Shown here in pieces: positions 35,213 through 44,748 of a stretch of DNA of 64,000 nucleotides (position 1 is its first letter; the number at the start of each line of letters is the position of its first letter). The DNA comes from Hahella sp. KA22. GTDB lineage: Bacteria; Pseudomonadota; Gammaproteobacteria; Pseudomonadales; Oleiphilaceae. Position numbers and translations under genes: made by a program. Under the pieces are notes generated by a model that was given only the letters and a program-made list of their open reading frames with translations, did no database searches and was not told the origin of the DNA. The stretch spans positions 6,851,001 through 6,915,000 of the forward strand of contig NZ_CP035490.1 of assembly GCF_004135205.1 (NCBI RefSeq). Direction: 5' to 3'.

Positions 35213-37807
35213 ATGGCAGGCAATCTCCCGTTACTTGTTTTTCCAAAGGCTAAGAATATTAAGCCTCCAAAAGGTAACGGGTTCCCAATAACCCAGCCGT
35301 CCTTTCCTCCTCACCAAAAACAAGTCCAAAGACTTACCTCTCAATTTACACAGATCCGGAACGATTTCAGCCTTTACAAGGCATCGATGAGTAACGTTGT
35401 CTCAGGCCTTGAGCCAGAGGCAGTGTTAGTAATTGAAATTGCAGGAAAAATAGAAGATTTTAAGCAGGCTATTGAAGCGGCCGGTCTTGAGTGGTTAGGT
35501 GAATGGGACCTTGACGATATAGAGCCAGACGAAGACTTCTATATTCTCGACAAGAATAAGAAGAAGACCGCTAGGATGGTTCCGCGTCGTTTATTTTTGT
35601 CATTAGTAAATGAAGCAGCTCTAAACCGTCTCTTATCGTTATGGACAACTTGGCAATCAAGAGGCACCTTACCAATAGGCCAAACAAAATGGCGGGACGT
35701 TTTTAGCCGCATAATCAATCTACGTAGATGGGGTATAGAGGAAACCTTAAGTGAAACAGGCATGCTGGAAAGATGGGAGCAATATCTCGACATAATATTT
35801 CCTGAGCAAAAAGTTAGTTTCCAAATAGAGTTGTTTTATAGGAAAAATCAAGATCGCAGACGTTTAAACGAAAGAATTATTTCTTCTCTTTTAAAAAAAA
35901 TTGGCGGAGGCCTAATAGCTCCACCTATAGATATCCCTGAAATTTACTTTCACGCTCTAAAAGCAGAAGTTCCAGCCAATCAGATAAAAAAACTACTAGA
36001 AGAAACAAACAGCCCAGACAAACAGGTGGATATAGAGTTATTTATTTTTGCAGGAATAATGTACTTTCGCCCTACAGGACAACAGCTTGCCTCTGTTGAA
36101 AGTGCCGAGGGCATACATGGGAGCATATCTAAATCAAAGTGCAACTTACCTCCTATTTCAGCCATTATAGATGGTGTACCTAACCTCAAGCATGAGGCCC
36201 TATCAGAAAACTTACTCCTTGATGACCCTGATAACTTACAGGCACTCTATCAACCAGGAGAAAGAAAGCATGGCACCTCCATCGCATCGTTGGTTATCTA
36301 TGGTGAACTAGATCAGCCTTCTTCAGAACAGCTACAGCGAAAAGTTCTTTTACACCCAATAATGCAACCCACCCCTGACAGGAGAAGCGAGTACGTTCCT
36401 GAAGATATATTTATCGAAGATAAAATCCATATTGCGGTACGTAGAATGATAGAGGGGATCAACAATGAACCTCCTATATCTCCGGACATAAAAATTATAA
36501 ACTTTTCTATTGGGGACCTTTCACGACCGTTTACACACACACCAAGTCCGTTGGCAAGACTATTTGACTGGCTGGCTTGGAAATATCGGATTTTATTTTG
36601 TATTAGCGCTGGAAATTTTGTTGGTGATATTCCAATTGACATCGAAAGCTTCAATAAGCTTACAACAGAAAAAAAGCAACTAGCCACGCTTAAAGCAATA
36701 GAAACACAGCTTTCAGAGAGACGCTTACTATCACCAGCAGAATCGATAAATGCTCTTACTGTTGGAGCTCTACATTTTGACTACTCTGGTGAGTATGAGC
36801 CTTCTGGGCGGATAGACCTTTTCCCAGACACAATTATAGTTAGCCCAGCTTCGAGATTAGGCCACGGGTTTAGACGATCTATCAAACCAGATGTGTTATT
36901 TCCGGGCGGTAGGCAATTATATATGAGCTCGTATCATGGAAAGCTATCAATTCCCCCTACTCAAAAAGCACCAGGACAAAAGGTAGCCTGGGATAGCAGC
37001 ACTATTGGTGAGACATCAAGATATCTCTATACCTGTGGCACAAGTAATTCAACAGCCTTAGCTACTCGAGGAGGCACTCTTTTATATGAGGTGATTCAAA
37101 GCTTGAAAAGCGATTATGACAATCAAATTAAGGAAGATCTTATATCTGTCTTAATAAAAGCTTTATTAGTTCATGGTGCCTGCCATGACAAGGTATCTAA
37201 GTCATCACTTTTAAAAGCTTATAAAACAAAGTCAAATTCCAGGAAAATTAAAGAAATTATTTCTCGCTACATTGGTTATGGCACAGTAGATATTTTACGA
37301 GTTCTCTCTTGCACGGAGCAAAGAGGCACTGTAATTGGTTGCGGCGAAATAGGAGAGAAAGAGATACATGAATATAGTTTCCCACTTCCCCCTTCTATGG
37401 CGAACAGAAAGGACTGGAGAAGGCTGATCGTGACTCTTGCTTGGTTTTCGCCGATTAATACTAATCACCGTAACTTGAGGGAAGCCAAGTTAGAGCTATC
37501 CCCCGGAAGGACAAACTGGTCAGGAGTTCCTTTAGCAGTATCGCGTCAAGATACGGACCATAACCAAGTACAACGAGGCACTGTACAACATGAAGTTTTA
37601 GAAGGTGAGGAAGTTACGAAAGAATATCACGATGGCGAGAACATTCGCCTCCAAGTATTGTGTAAAGCTGATGCGACTAATTCCCTTGATGAAAAGATTC
37701 CTTACGGGATCGCCGTAACTCTTGAAGTAAAAGAAGGTGTAAATATTCCTATATATCAAGAGCTGAAGGCCAAAATCCGGCCTCGCATAGCGCCAAGAAG
37801 TAACTGA
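35213..37807 (+). CDS. Large cytosolic subtilisin-like (S8) protease of the island
   Basis: 864 residues starting after a GGAAG SD. No signal peptide or transmembrane helix, so it should be cytosolic, unusual for S8 enzymes. The N-terminal ~300 residues are an unrecognised domain. The subtilase domain follows with the intact triad: Asp320 (AIIDG), His353 (RKHGTS), Ser611 (CGTSNSTA), and oxyanion-hole Asn468 (ISAGN). The C-terminal ~190 residues are beta-rich and may be a jelly-roll. A pro-domain typical of secreted subtilases is not obvious. It forms an operon with the AAA+ ATPase and shares its low G+C. Most likely a regulated cytosolic effector protease; the target is unknown. Confidence 0.88.
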   Translation: MAGNLPLLVFPKAKNIKPPKGNGFPITQPSFPPHQKQVQRLTSQFTQIRNDFSLYKASMSNVVSGLEPEAVLVIEIAGKIEDFKQAIEAAGLEWLGEWDLDDIEPDEDFYILDKNKKKTARMVPRRLFLSLVNEAALNRLLSLWTTWQSRGTLPIGQTKWRDVFSRIINLRRWGIEETLSETGMLERWEQYLDIIFPEQKVSFQIELFYRKNQDRRRLNERIISSLLKKIGGGLIAPPIDIPEIYFHALKAEVPANQIKKLLEETNSPDKQVDIELFIFAGIMYFRPTGQQLASVESAEGIHGSISKSKCNLPPISAIIDGVPNLKHEALSENLLLDDPDNLQALYQPGERKHGTSIASLVIYGELDQPSSEQLQRKVLLHPIMQPTPDRRSEYVPEDIFIEDKIHIAVRRMIEGINNEPPISPDIKIINFSIGDLSRPFTHTPSPLARLFDWLAWKYRILFCISAGNFVGDIPIDIESFNKLTTEKKQLATLKAIETQLSERRLLSPAESINALTVGALHFDYSGEYEPSGRIDLFPDTIIVSPASRLGHGFRRSIKPDVLFPGGRQLYMSSYHGKLSIPPTQKAPGQKVAWDSSTIGETSRYLYTCGTSNSTALATRGGTLLYEVIQSLKSDYDNQIKEDLISVLIKALLVHGACHDKVSKSSLLKAYKTKSNSRKIKEIISRYIGYGTVDILRVLSCTEQRGTVIGCGEIGEKEIHEYSFPLPPSMANRKDWRRLIVTLAWFSPINTNHRNLREAKLELSPGRTNWSGVPLAVSRQDTDHNQVQRGTVQHEVLEGEEVTKEYHDGENIRLQVLCKADATNSLDEKIPYGIAVTLEVKEGVNIPIYQELKAKIRPRIAPRSN

Positions 37808-37809
37808 CA

Positions 37810-38430
37810 TCAAACCTCGAAGACCACCGGCGCGTTTTCCGGTTGAAAGCGGTGGTTGGCGATGCTGGCGTTGATATAGGTACAGCCGCCTTTTTCAACA
37901 ACGCCATAGCTTTCATGGATGTGTCCGCACACGTGGAAGCGGGGGCGAATGCGCGTGATGGCGTGGGCCAGTTCCTCGCAGCCCACGCTCAGGCCGCCGA
38001 CGGTCTGATCATGAACGCCGAAGGCCGGGCCGTGGGTAATCAACACATCCGTGTCTGCGTCTATCAGATCCCACTTGGCTTTCAGTTCCCGCCCCCGCTG
38101 CAAGTTAAACGCCCAGTTGTGGAAAAAGGGTTGCCAGGGAGAGCCGTAAAACTTGACGCCATCGATGGTGACCGCCTCGTCCTGCAAATACACTGCATTG
38201 GTCAACAGGGCGCGGCAGGCTTCTTCTTCCCGCGCGAAACACCAGTCATGATTACCTGCAATGACGATTTTCACCCGATGAGGCAAAGCGCCGAGAAAGG
38301 CGTTAAACGCCGAGACTTCTCTTAATTTGCCCTGCCCGAATATATCTCCTGCATGAATCAGCACATCCCCGTCAGGAATGTCGATTTTGTCATACATGCC
38401 ATGGGTATCGCTGATGGCGACGCACTTCAT
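37810..38430 (-). CDS. Calcineurin-like metallophosphoesterase
   Basis: 206 residues from ATG 38430 (AAGGA SD 8 bases upstream; an ATG at 38439 is too close to it). Metallophosphoesterase motifs are in order: SDTHG, LIHAGDIFGQG, IAGNHDWCF, LITHGPAFGVHD and CGHIHESYG, giving a di-metal centre. It belongs to the small cytosolic phosphoesterase group; substrate unknown. It abuts the right edge of the low-G+C island, its stop only 3 bases from the S8 stop, convergent. Confidence 0.9.
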   Translation of the reverse strand: MKCVAISDTHGMYDKIDIPDGDVLIHAGDIFGQGKLREVSAFNAFLGALPHRVKIVIAGNHDWCFAREEEACRALLTNAVYLQDEAVTIDGVKFYGSPWQPFFHNWAFNLQRGRELKAKWDLIDADTDVLITHGPAFGVHDQTVGGLSVGCEELAHAITRIRPRFHVCGHIHESYGVVEKGGCTYINASIANHRFQPENAPVVFEV

Positions 38431-38532
38431 CTGAATCATCCTTCTCCGATTGTAACTGCCAGTCCGGCATCATACCCAAAGACCCAGGATGAAAACGACC
38501 GCTTTGTCGCAGTTCGCGATTCACCCCTGGCG

Positions 38533-39039
38533 TTATAGCGAGGCGGCGGCTCTGGCGGCCTGATCGTAGACGCCGGTCAGGGTGCGCAATACTCGTGCGA
38601 CTTCGCCGATTTCTTCATTGCTGATGCCGGTGGTGAGCAGCGTGTCCACCAGACAGTCATTACGCACTTCCCGGTACTTTAGGCAGAGTTCCGCGCCGCT
38701 TTCCGTGGCGGAGTAAAAGGTTTCCTTGCCGACTTTCTCACTGGTCACCAGACCCATTTTCGCCAGCTTGCGCAGGGAGTAAGACACAGTGTGAGTGTCG
38801 TCGATATGCAGAATGAAACAGATGTCGGCGATGCGCTTGGGACGCTCGCGGTGATACACGTTATGCAGCACCAGGATATCGATGGTGCTGAGCTCTTTAT
38901 TGCCTGCCGCGGACATGCAGTGCACCAACCAGCGTTGGAATGTGTTTTCAGCCATTATCAATGCGTACTCAAACTCGCTGAGCTCAACGCTGCGCTCATT
39001 GAGCAGGTGGCTGGAGGAGACGATTCTTGATTTTGTCAT
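38533..39039 (-). CDS. MarR-type winged-helix regulator of the oxoprolinase operon
   Basis: 168 residues from ATG 39039, chosen because MTKSRIVSSSHLLNERSVEL follows an AAGGAAA SD; the frame extends upstream into oxoprolinase territory without conservation. The winged helix lies at about 57-115: LSTIDILVLHNVYHRERPKR, IADICFILHIDDTHTVSYSLRKLAKMGLV. It is the predicted MarR-like type often found with hydantoinase/oxoprolinase genes (family knowledge). It is 106 bases downstream of the oxoprolinase gene, probably the last gene of the TRAP operon, and may regulate it. Confidence 0.85.
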   Translation of the reverse strand: MTKSRIVSSSHLLNERSVELSEFEYALIMAENTFQRWLVHCMSAAGNKELSTIDILVLHNVYHRERPKRIADICFILHIDDTHTVSYSLRKLAKMGLVTSEKVGKETFYSATESGAELCLKYREVRNDCLVDTLLTTGISNEEIGEVARVLRTLTGVYDQAARAAASL

Positions 39040-39145
39040 GGTGTGTGTTGTTTCCTTCTTGGTCGCGCCAATGTGGGCCAGAGCATACTTTCGGCGCAGG
39101 GCAAAGTCTAATCCCACCGCCGAAAGCCGCTCCGTCAGGCGTTGT

Positions 39146-42100
39146 CTAGTCCTTTTGCGACTCGCCGAAACCACCGCCTCCGGGGGTTTCAATCTGCAGG
39201 CGATCTCCCGCTTCCAGTTGCAGGCTGACCTGGGCTCCCAGAGACTGGACATCGCCACTGCGACGAATCACCCGGTTCACGCCCACTTGTCCGGGCTTGC
39301 CGCCGGATGCGCCATAGGGCGCCACTTCCCGTCGATTGGAAAGAATGCTCACCTGCATGGGCTTGAGGAATCGCAAGCTGCGACATACACCGTCACCGCC
39401 GCGATGCTGGCCATCGCCGCCAGATCCGCGCCGCACCTTGAACTCCTCCAGCAATACCGGGAAACGCCACTCAAGCACTTCCGGGTCAGTCAGACGCGAG
39501 TTGGTCATGTGCGTATGCACCGGCCCTGCGCCATCAGCGCTGGCCGTCGCGCCGTCGCCGCCGCAGATAGTCTCGTAATACTGGAACTCTTCATCGCCCC
39601 AAGTCAGGTTGTTCATCGTGCCCTGGGCAGCGCCTTTCACGCCCAACGCGCCAAACAATGCATCCACCACCAGCTGGGAGACCTCAACATTGCCCGCTAC
39701 GACTGCCGCGGGATAACAAGGATTCAGCATGGAGCCTTCCGGAACAACAATCTGCAATGGCCGCAGGCAGCCTCCGTTGAGCGGAATCTGGTCATTGACC
39801 AGACAGCGGAACACATACAGCACCGCCGCATGCACCACCGCCAGCGGCGCATTGTAATTACGCGGGTGCTGCGGACTGGAGCCGGTGAAATCCACCGTCG
39901 CCGCGCGCTGGTCGCGGTCCACCTGGATTTTCACTTGCACCTTATGACCGTCGTCCATGGCGTATTCGAATTCGCCATCTGACAACACATCAATGACCCG
40001 GCGCACGCACTCTTCCGCATTTTCCTGCACGTGCTTCATGTAAGCCTGAACCACTTCCAGGCCATACTGGGACACCACTTTCTGCAGCGCCTGCACTCCC
40101 GCCTCACACGCCGCCACCTGGGCGCGCAGATCCGCAATCGTGAACTCGATATTGCGCGCGGGATGAGGACCGGACAGGAACAGGTCCCGAGTCACTTTCT
40201 CCTGGAAGACGCCTGCATCCACCAGTTTGACGTTATCCAGCAGAATGCCTTCTTCATCTATATGACTGGAATCCGACGGCATGGAGCCCGGAGCCACGCC
40301 GCCCACATCCGCATGATGTCCCCGTGACGCTACGTAGAAACAGATGTTTTCCCCAGCGCTGTCGAACACAGGCTTGATGACGGTGATATCCGGCAAGTGA
40401 GTGCCGCCGTTATAAGGATCATTCAGCATGAACACGTCGCCGGGACGCATGGTTCCGGCATTGCGCGCCATTACTGTCTTGATGCTGTGGCTCATAGAAC
40501 CCAGATGCACCGGCATGTGCGGCGCATTGGCTACCAGTTCGCCTTCTGAGTCAAAAATCGCGCAGGAGAAATCCAGTCGCTCTTTGATGTTTACCGACAC
40601 CGCGGTGTTTTGCAGCACCAGCCCCATTTGTTCTGCGATGAACATGTACAGGTTATTGAAGATCTCCAGCATCACCGGGTCGGCGTCAGTGCCTATCGAA
40701 TGGCGCTGCGGACGCGCGGCGACGCGCTCCAACACTACGTCATTGCGATCCGTCAGCTGCGCACGCCAGCCTGGCTCCACTACGATCGCGCCGATTTTCT
40801 CCACAATCACCGCAGGGCCATCAATGGCGCGTCCCTGGGGAATATTCTCACGCACATAAAAAGGAGCCTGATACTGCTCGCCGCCCGTCGTCAGCGGCAG
40901 GACTTTATCCGGGGTCAACTCACCGCCCTGACAGGGCGCAGTCGCCGCCACTTGCGCATCGCCGCGCCCGGAGACTTCTACTTGCACCGCCTCCACCATG
41001 AGCGTTTTATCGGCGACGACAAACCCGAAGCGCTTCTCATGCTCAATAGAAAACGCCTGACGTACGGCATCCACTGCGTCCAGCGCCACCAGAATGGAGG
41101 TGTCGGAACCTTGATACTTAATATGCAGCCGCGCGGAGGACTCAATGCGCGCCGCCGGCACTCGTTGTTCCGTTAGCCTGGCGGCGGCGTCCTGGGTCAT
41201 GCGCTCGACCAGGGGCGTCAACTCAGCAATCAACGCGTCCGACAGGGGCTTCTCCACCGTGGTTTCCGCTATTTCCCGCACATCCGCCAGTCCCATGCCG
41301 AAGGCGGATAAAACGCCGGCGTAGGGATGCAGAAATACCCGCTTCATTCCTAAGGCGTCCGCCACCAGACAAGCATGCTGCCCGCCGGCGCCGCCAAAGC
41401 AGCAGAGGGTGTAGTCCTGCACATCATAGCCGCGCTGAGTGGAAATATGCTTGATGGCGTGCGCCATGTTATCCACCGCAATCGCCAGGAAGCCTTCTGC
41501 CACCTGCTCCGGCGTACGCGTATCGCCGGTCTGTTCCTGAATCTGCTGGGCCAGCGCCGCAAATTTTTCCCGTACGCATTCTGCGTCCAGCGACTGATTG
41601 GCTTCAGGACCAAACACTTTCGGGAAATAATCCGCCTGCAGTTTGCCAAGCATGACGTTGCAGTCGGTCACCGTCAGAGGACCGCCATTGCGATAACAGG
41701 CTGGCCCAGGATAAGCGCCGGCGGATTCCGGTCCTACGCGATAACGCGAGCCGTCAAATTTCAGCACCGAGCCGCCGCCCGCCGCCACCGTATGAATCGA
41801 CATCATCGGTGTTTGCAGGCGGAAACCGGCCACTTCCGTTTCGAAGCTGCGCTCATATTCGCCGCGGTAATGGCACACATCCGTGGACGTACCGCCCATA
41901 TCGAAACCGATCAACTGGTCGAAGCCCGCCGCTTCAGCGGTTTTCACCATGCCCACCACGCCGCCGGCGGGACCGGACAAGATAGCGTCTTTGCCATTGA
42001 ATACGCGGGCGTCGGTCAATCCGCCGTTGGACTGCATGAACATCAAGCGTCCCGGCTCGCTGGCCATAGAGCCCAGTTGTCCAGACACCTGATTAACATA

Positions 42101-42790
42101 GCGTTTAAGAATCGGCGACAGATACGCATCCACCACCGTGGTGTCGCCCCGACTGACGATTTTCATCAGTGGACTCAACTCACTGCTCACCGACACCTGG
42201 GTAAAACCGATATCCCGGGCCAGCTGCGCGACTGTGCTTTCATGCTCGCGGAACGCGTAACTGTGCATGAACACAATAGCGCAGGAGCGCAGGCCACGTT
42301 CGTATGCCGCGCGCAACGATTTTTCCGCGCCCGCCACATCAAGCGGAGTCAGCACTTCGCCTTGCGCATTGATGCGTTCATTCACTTCCGCCACTTCGGC
42401 GTAGATCATGTCCGGCAAACGAATATCCAGAGCGAACAGGTCCGGACGCGTTTGATAGCCAATGCGCAGAACGTCGGCGAAGCCTTTGCTCACCACCAGC
42501 AAGGCTGGTTCGCCTTTGTGCTCCAGTAACGCATTGGTGGCCACCGTGGTGCCCATTTTGATTTCTTCGATATCCTGCTCAGGCACTCGCGCGCCACGGG
42601 GCACGCCCATGAGTACGCGCACGCCCTCCAGCACCGCGTCAGGGTATTGCGCCGGGTTCTCGGAAAGCAGTTTATGAGTGATCAATTCTCCCGCCGGATT
42701 CCGCGCCACAATGTCTGTAAACGTGCCGCCCCGGTCCACCCAGAAACGCCATTTACCCGTACCCGCCGTGTTTGTATTCTGTGTTGTCAT
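39146..42790 (-). CDS. 5-oxoprolinase / hydantoinase A-B fusion
   Basis: 1214 residues, a natural fusion of HyuA (about 1-690) and HyuB (about 695-1214), the architecture of ATP-dependent 5-oxoprolinases. HyuA begins with the ATP-binding [13 protein letters not shown] and contains [14 protein letters not shown] and [12 protein letters not shown]. HyuB begins near [14 protein letters not shown] and contains [25 protein letters not shown] and [15 protein letters not shown]. It would hydrolyse 5-oxoproline (or a hydantoin) to an open-chain amino acid using ATP; the exact substrate is not fixed by sequence. I choose ATG 42790 because GAGGTGA stands 8 bases before it. It follows a TRAP transporter in the same operon. 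Confidence 0.93.
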   Translation of the reverse strand: MTTQNTNTAGTGKWRFWVDRGGTFTDIVARNPAGELITHKLLSENPAQYPDAVLEGVRVLMGVPRGARVPEQDIEEIKMGTTVATNALLEHKGEPALLVVSKGFADVLRIGYQTRPDLFALDIRLPDMIYAEVAEVNERINAQGEVLTPLDVAGAEKSLRAAYERGLRSCAIVFMHSYAFREHESTVAQLARDIGFTQVSVSSELSPLMKIVSRGDTTVVDAYLSPILKRYVNQVSGQLGSMASEPGRLMFMQSNGGLTDARVFNGKDAILSGPAGGVVGMVKTAEAAGFDQLIGFDMGGTSTDVCHYRGEYERSFETEVAGFRLQTPMMSIHTVAAGGGSVLKFDGSRYRVGPESAGAYPGPACYRNGGPLTVTDCNVMLGKLQADYFPKVFGPEANQSLDAECVREKFAALAQQIQEQTGDTRTPEQVAEGFLAIAVDNMAHAIKHISTQRGYDVQDYTLCCFGGAGGQHACLVADALGMKRVFLHPYAGVLSAFGMGLADVREIAETTVEKPLSDALIAELTPLVERMTQDAAARLTEQRVPAARIESSARLHIKYQGSDTSILVALDAVDAVRQAFSIEHEKRFGFVVADKTLMVEAVQVEVSGRGDAQVAATAPCQGGELTPDKVLPLTTGGEQYQAPFYVRENIPQGRAIDGPAVIVEKIGAIVVEPGWRAQLTDRNDVVLERVAARPQRHSIGTDADPVMLEIFNNLYMFIAEQMGLVLQNTAVSVNIKERLDFSCAIFDSEGELVANAPHMPVHLGSMSHSIKTVMARNAGTMRPGDVFMLNDPYNGGTHLPDITVIKPVFDSAGENICFYVASRGHHADVGGVAPGSMPSDSSHIDEEGILLDNVKLVDAGVFQEKVTRDLFLSGPHPARNIEFTIADLRAQVAACEAGVQALQKVVSQYGLEVVQAYMKHVQENAEECVRRVIDVLSDGEFEYAMDDGHKVQVKIQVDRDQRAATVDFTGSSPQHPRNYNAPLAVVHAAVLYVFRCLVNDQIPLNGGCLRPLQIVVPEGSMLNPCYPAAVVAGNVEVSQLVVDALFGALGVKGAAQGTMNNLTWGDEEFQYYETICGGDGATASADGAGPVHTHMTNSRLTDPEVLEWRFPVLLEEFKVRRGSGGDGQHRGGDGVCRSLRFLKPMQVSILSNRREVAPYGASGGKPGQVGVNRVIRRSGDVQSLGAQVSLQLEAGDRLQIETPGGGGFGESQKD

Positions 42791-42824
42791 TATGTCTGTC
42801 ACCTCAAAAAATCTCTAAACCCGC

Positions 42825-44132
42825 TCAGCCGCGACTGCTCAGCGTCTGCGGCAGCCACAACGCAATTTCCGGATACTTGCTGAGCAGCGCCACCGCCGCC
42901 ACCAGGATCAGGAAAAACGGCGTCGCATAGCGGGCCACTCTGAAAATATCCCTGCCGGTCAGGGATTGGATAACAAACAGATTGAAGCCGACCGGCGGCG
43001 TGATCTGCGACATTTCCACCACCAGCACCAAATAGATGCCGAACCAGACCAAATCGAATCCGGCCTTTTCCGCCAATGGCAGAATGACCGACGTCGTCAG
43101 CACCACGACGGAAATTCCATCGAGAAAGCAGCCGAGCAGAATGAAGAAGAATGTCAGCGCGACGATCAGCAACGCCGGCGACAATTGCAGGCCGCCGATG
43201 AATTCAGCCAGCTCACGTGGAATGCCGGTGAACGCCATAGCGACAGTAAGAAAAGAAGCGCCTGCGAGAATAAAGGTGATCATGCAGGAGGTGCACACCG
43301 CTCCAATCAGGCTGCGTTTGAACATATCCCAACTCAGCGACCCGGTCAGGGCCGTCAACGCCAACGACCCAAGCACGCCGAGAGTAGCCGCTTCCGTGGC
43401 GGTGGCGACGCCCGCGTAGATAGAGCCGATGACGAAGCCGATCAGCAAGGTGACCGGCAGCAATCGCTTCAAGGCGGTCAGCTTGGTTTTCAAATCGGTT
43501 CCGCCTTCCGCCGCCGGTACTTTATCTCGGTTCAACAAAGACCAGATCGCCGTATAGCCCATAAACAGGCAGATGAGCATCAGGCCGGGAATCGCTCCCG
43601 CCATGAACAGGCGGTCAATGGACACTTCCGCCGCGACGCCATACACGATCAAAATAATCGAGGGCGGAATCAACAGTCCCAAAGTGCCAGAGCCGGCCAG
43701 CGTGCCGATGGCCATGGTCTCGTCATAACCGCGCTTTTTCAGTTCCGGCAGACTCATCTTTCCGACCGTGGCGGTGGTGGCGGCAGAGGAACCGGACACC
43801 GCAGCGAAAATGCCGCATCCCAGAATATTCACATGCAACAGTCCGCCAGGCAGACGCCGCAGCCAGGGCGCAAGGCCTTCGAACAGATCCTCCGACAGCC
43901 GGGTTCGGAACAGTATTTCCCCCATCCAGACAAAGAGAGGCAGGGCGGACAATGTCCAATTGGAAGAAGCGCCCCAGGTGGTGTTCGCCATGATGGCGCC
44001 AATCTGCGCGTTGTCGTTAAACAGCATGGCGACAAAAGCCACCGTGAACAGGGTTGCGCCAACCCAGAAGCCAAACGCCAGGAAGGTGAATAACACCCCC
44101 ATCAGCACAAGCGTTAATTGCAAGGTATCCAT
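42825..44132 (-). CDS. dctM: TRAP transporter large permease DctM
   Basis: 435 residues, about 12 transmembrane helices, DctM/TRAP large permease. FVWMGEILFRTRLSEDLFEGL, GCGIFAAVSGSSAATTATVGKM and GTLGLLIPPSIILIVYG are the family blocks. It supplies the sodium- or proton-driven import path. I use ATG 44132, since GGAG (end of dctQ) lies 9 bases before it; the GTG at 44138 would abut the SD. It ends 34 bases before the oxoprolinase gene. Confidence 0.93.
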   Translation of the reverse strand: MDTLQLTLVLMGVLFTFLAFGFWVGATLFTVAFVAMLFNDNAQIGAIMANTTWGASSNWTLSALPLFVWMGEILFRTRLSEDLFEGLAPWLRRLPGGLLHVNILGCGIFAAVSGSSAATTATVGKMSLPELKKRGYDETMAIGTLAGSGTLGLLIPPSIILIVYGVAAEVSIDRLFMAGAIPGLMLICLFMGYTAIWSLLNRDKVPAAEGGTDLKTKLTALKRLLPVTLLIGFVIGSIYAGVATATEAATLGVLGSLALTALTGSLSWDMFKRSLIGAVCTSCMITFILAGASFLTVAMAFTGIPRELAEFIGGLQLSPALLIVALTFFFILLGCFLDGISVVVLTTSVILPLAEKAGFDLVWFGIYLVLVVEMSQITPPVGFNLFVIQSLTGRDIFRVARYATPFFLILVAAVALLSKYPEIALWLPQTLSSRG

Positions 44133-44138
44133 CAACAC

Positions 44139-44669
44139 TTACTCCGCCGCCGCTTCGCCGGCTTCCTGAGCCGCTACGTAGCTGGGTTTACGTTTAAGCA
44201 GGGCGGTGATCCAGTCGTCCAGCACAGCGATAAAAAACAAAGCCAGCCCCGCCAACATCACGCTTTGCGGCATCCATAAAGGAACCGCGATGTAGCCCGA
44301 GCTGACGTCGTTGAATTCATAGGTTTCCAACACAAAGGCGCCGACCGCATAGGTGATGAAGCCGACCAGAATCAGCAACGCGGTCAGGTTAAAAAGCTCC
44401 ACGTAACGTTGCGCGACGCCCTTTACCTGCCGGGTGAGAAAAGTCACGCGGATATGGCTGTTGTGGCGAAAACTGTACGCCAGGGCGAAAAAGGTGGCCG
44501 AGGCCAGGAAGTAACCAACGAAATCTTCAACGGAAGGAACAATCAGACCAAACCAGCGTCCCACTATCTGCATCGTCATCAACAGACAGATCAGCACCAT
44601 ACTGACGGACGCCAGGACGAGGCCGGACTTATACAGGCAGTCGAGCGTATATCTCAGCATTTTCATCAT
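44139..44669 (-). CDS. dctQ: TRAP transporter small permease DctQ
   Basis: 176 residues with four transmembrane helices (about 15-35, 46-66, 87-108, 131-150), DctQ family. YFLASATFFALAYSFRHNSHIRVTFLT is the typical central region. It partners DctM, whose start lies directly after the dctQ stop, indicating translational coupling. The SD is weak; a second ATG three bases on is an alternative start. Confidence 0.9.
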   Translation of the reverse strand: MMKMLRYTLDCLYKSGLVLASVSMVLICLLMTMQIVGRWFGLIVPSVEDFVGYFLASATFFALAYSFRHNSHIRVTFLTRQVKGVAQRYVELFNLTALLILVGFITYAVGAFVLETYEFNDVSSGYIAVPLWMPQSVMLAGLALFFIAVLDDWITALLKRKPSYVAAQEAGEAAAE

Positions 44670-44748
44670 CCACAGCGTTTATGGGTTTTATTTTTATTGG
44701 GTGTGGCGGACTCAGACGAGCCCGCCCAAAGAACAGGCGCTAAAAATG

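Noticed and set aside
33924-37830. Integrase, transposase or flanking att repeats around the ATPase-subtilase island
   Set aside because: None found by eye: no recombinase gene, no terminal inverted repeats and no clear direct repeat at the two edges.
41375-42529. 384-codon frame antisense to the oxoprolinase gene
   Set aside because: Antisense shadow of conserved HyuA sequence; His/Arg-rich.
42966-44093. 375-codon frame antisense to dctM
   Set aside because: Antisense of hydrophobic codons gives Gln/Arg-rich nonsense; DctM motifs are clear on the other strand.
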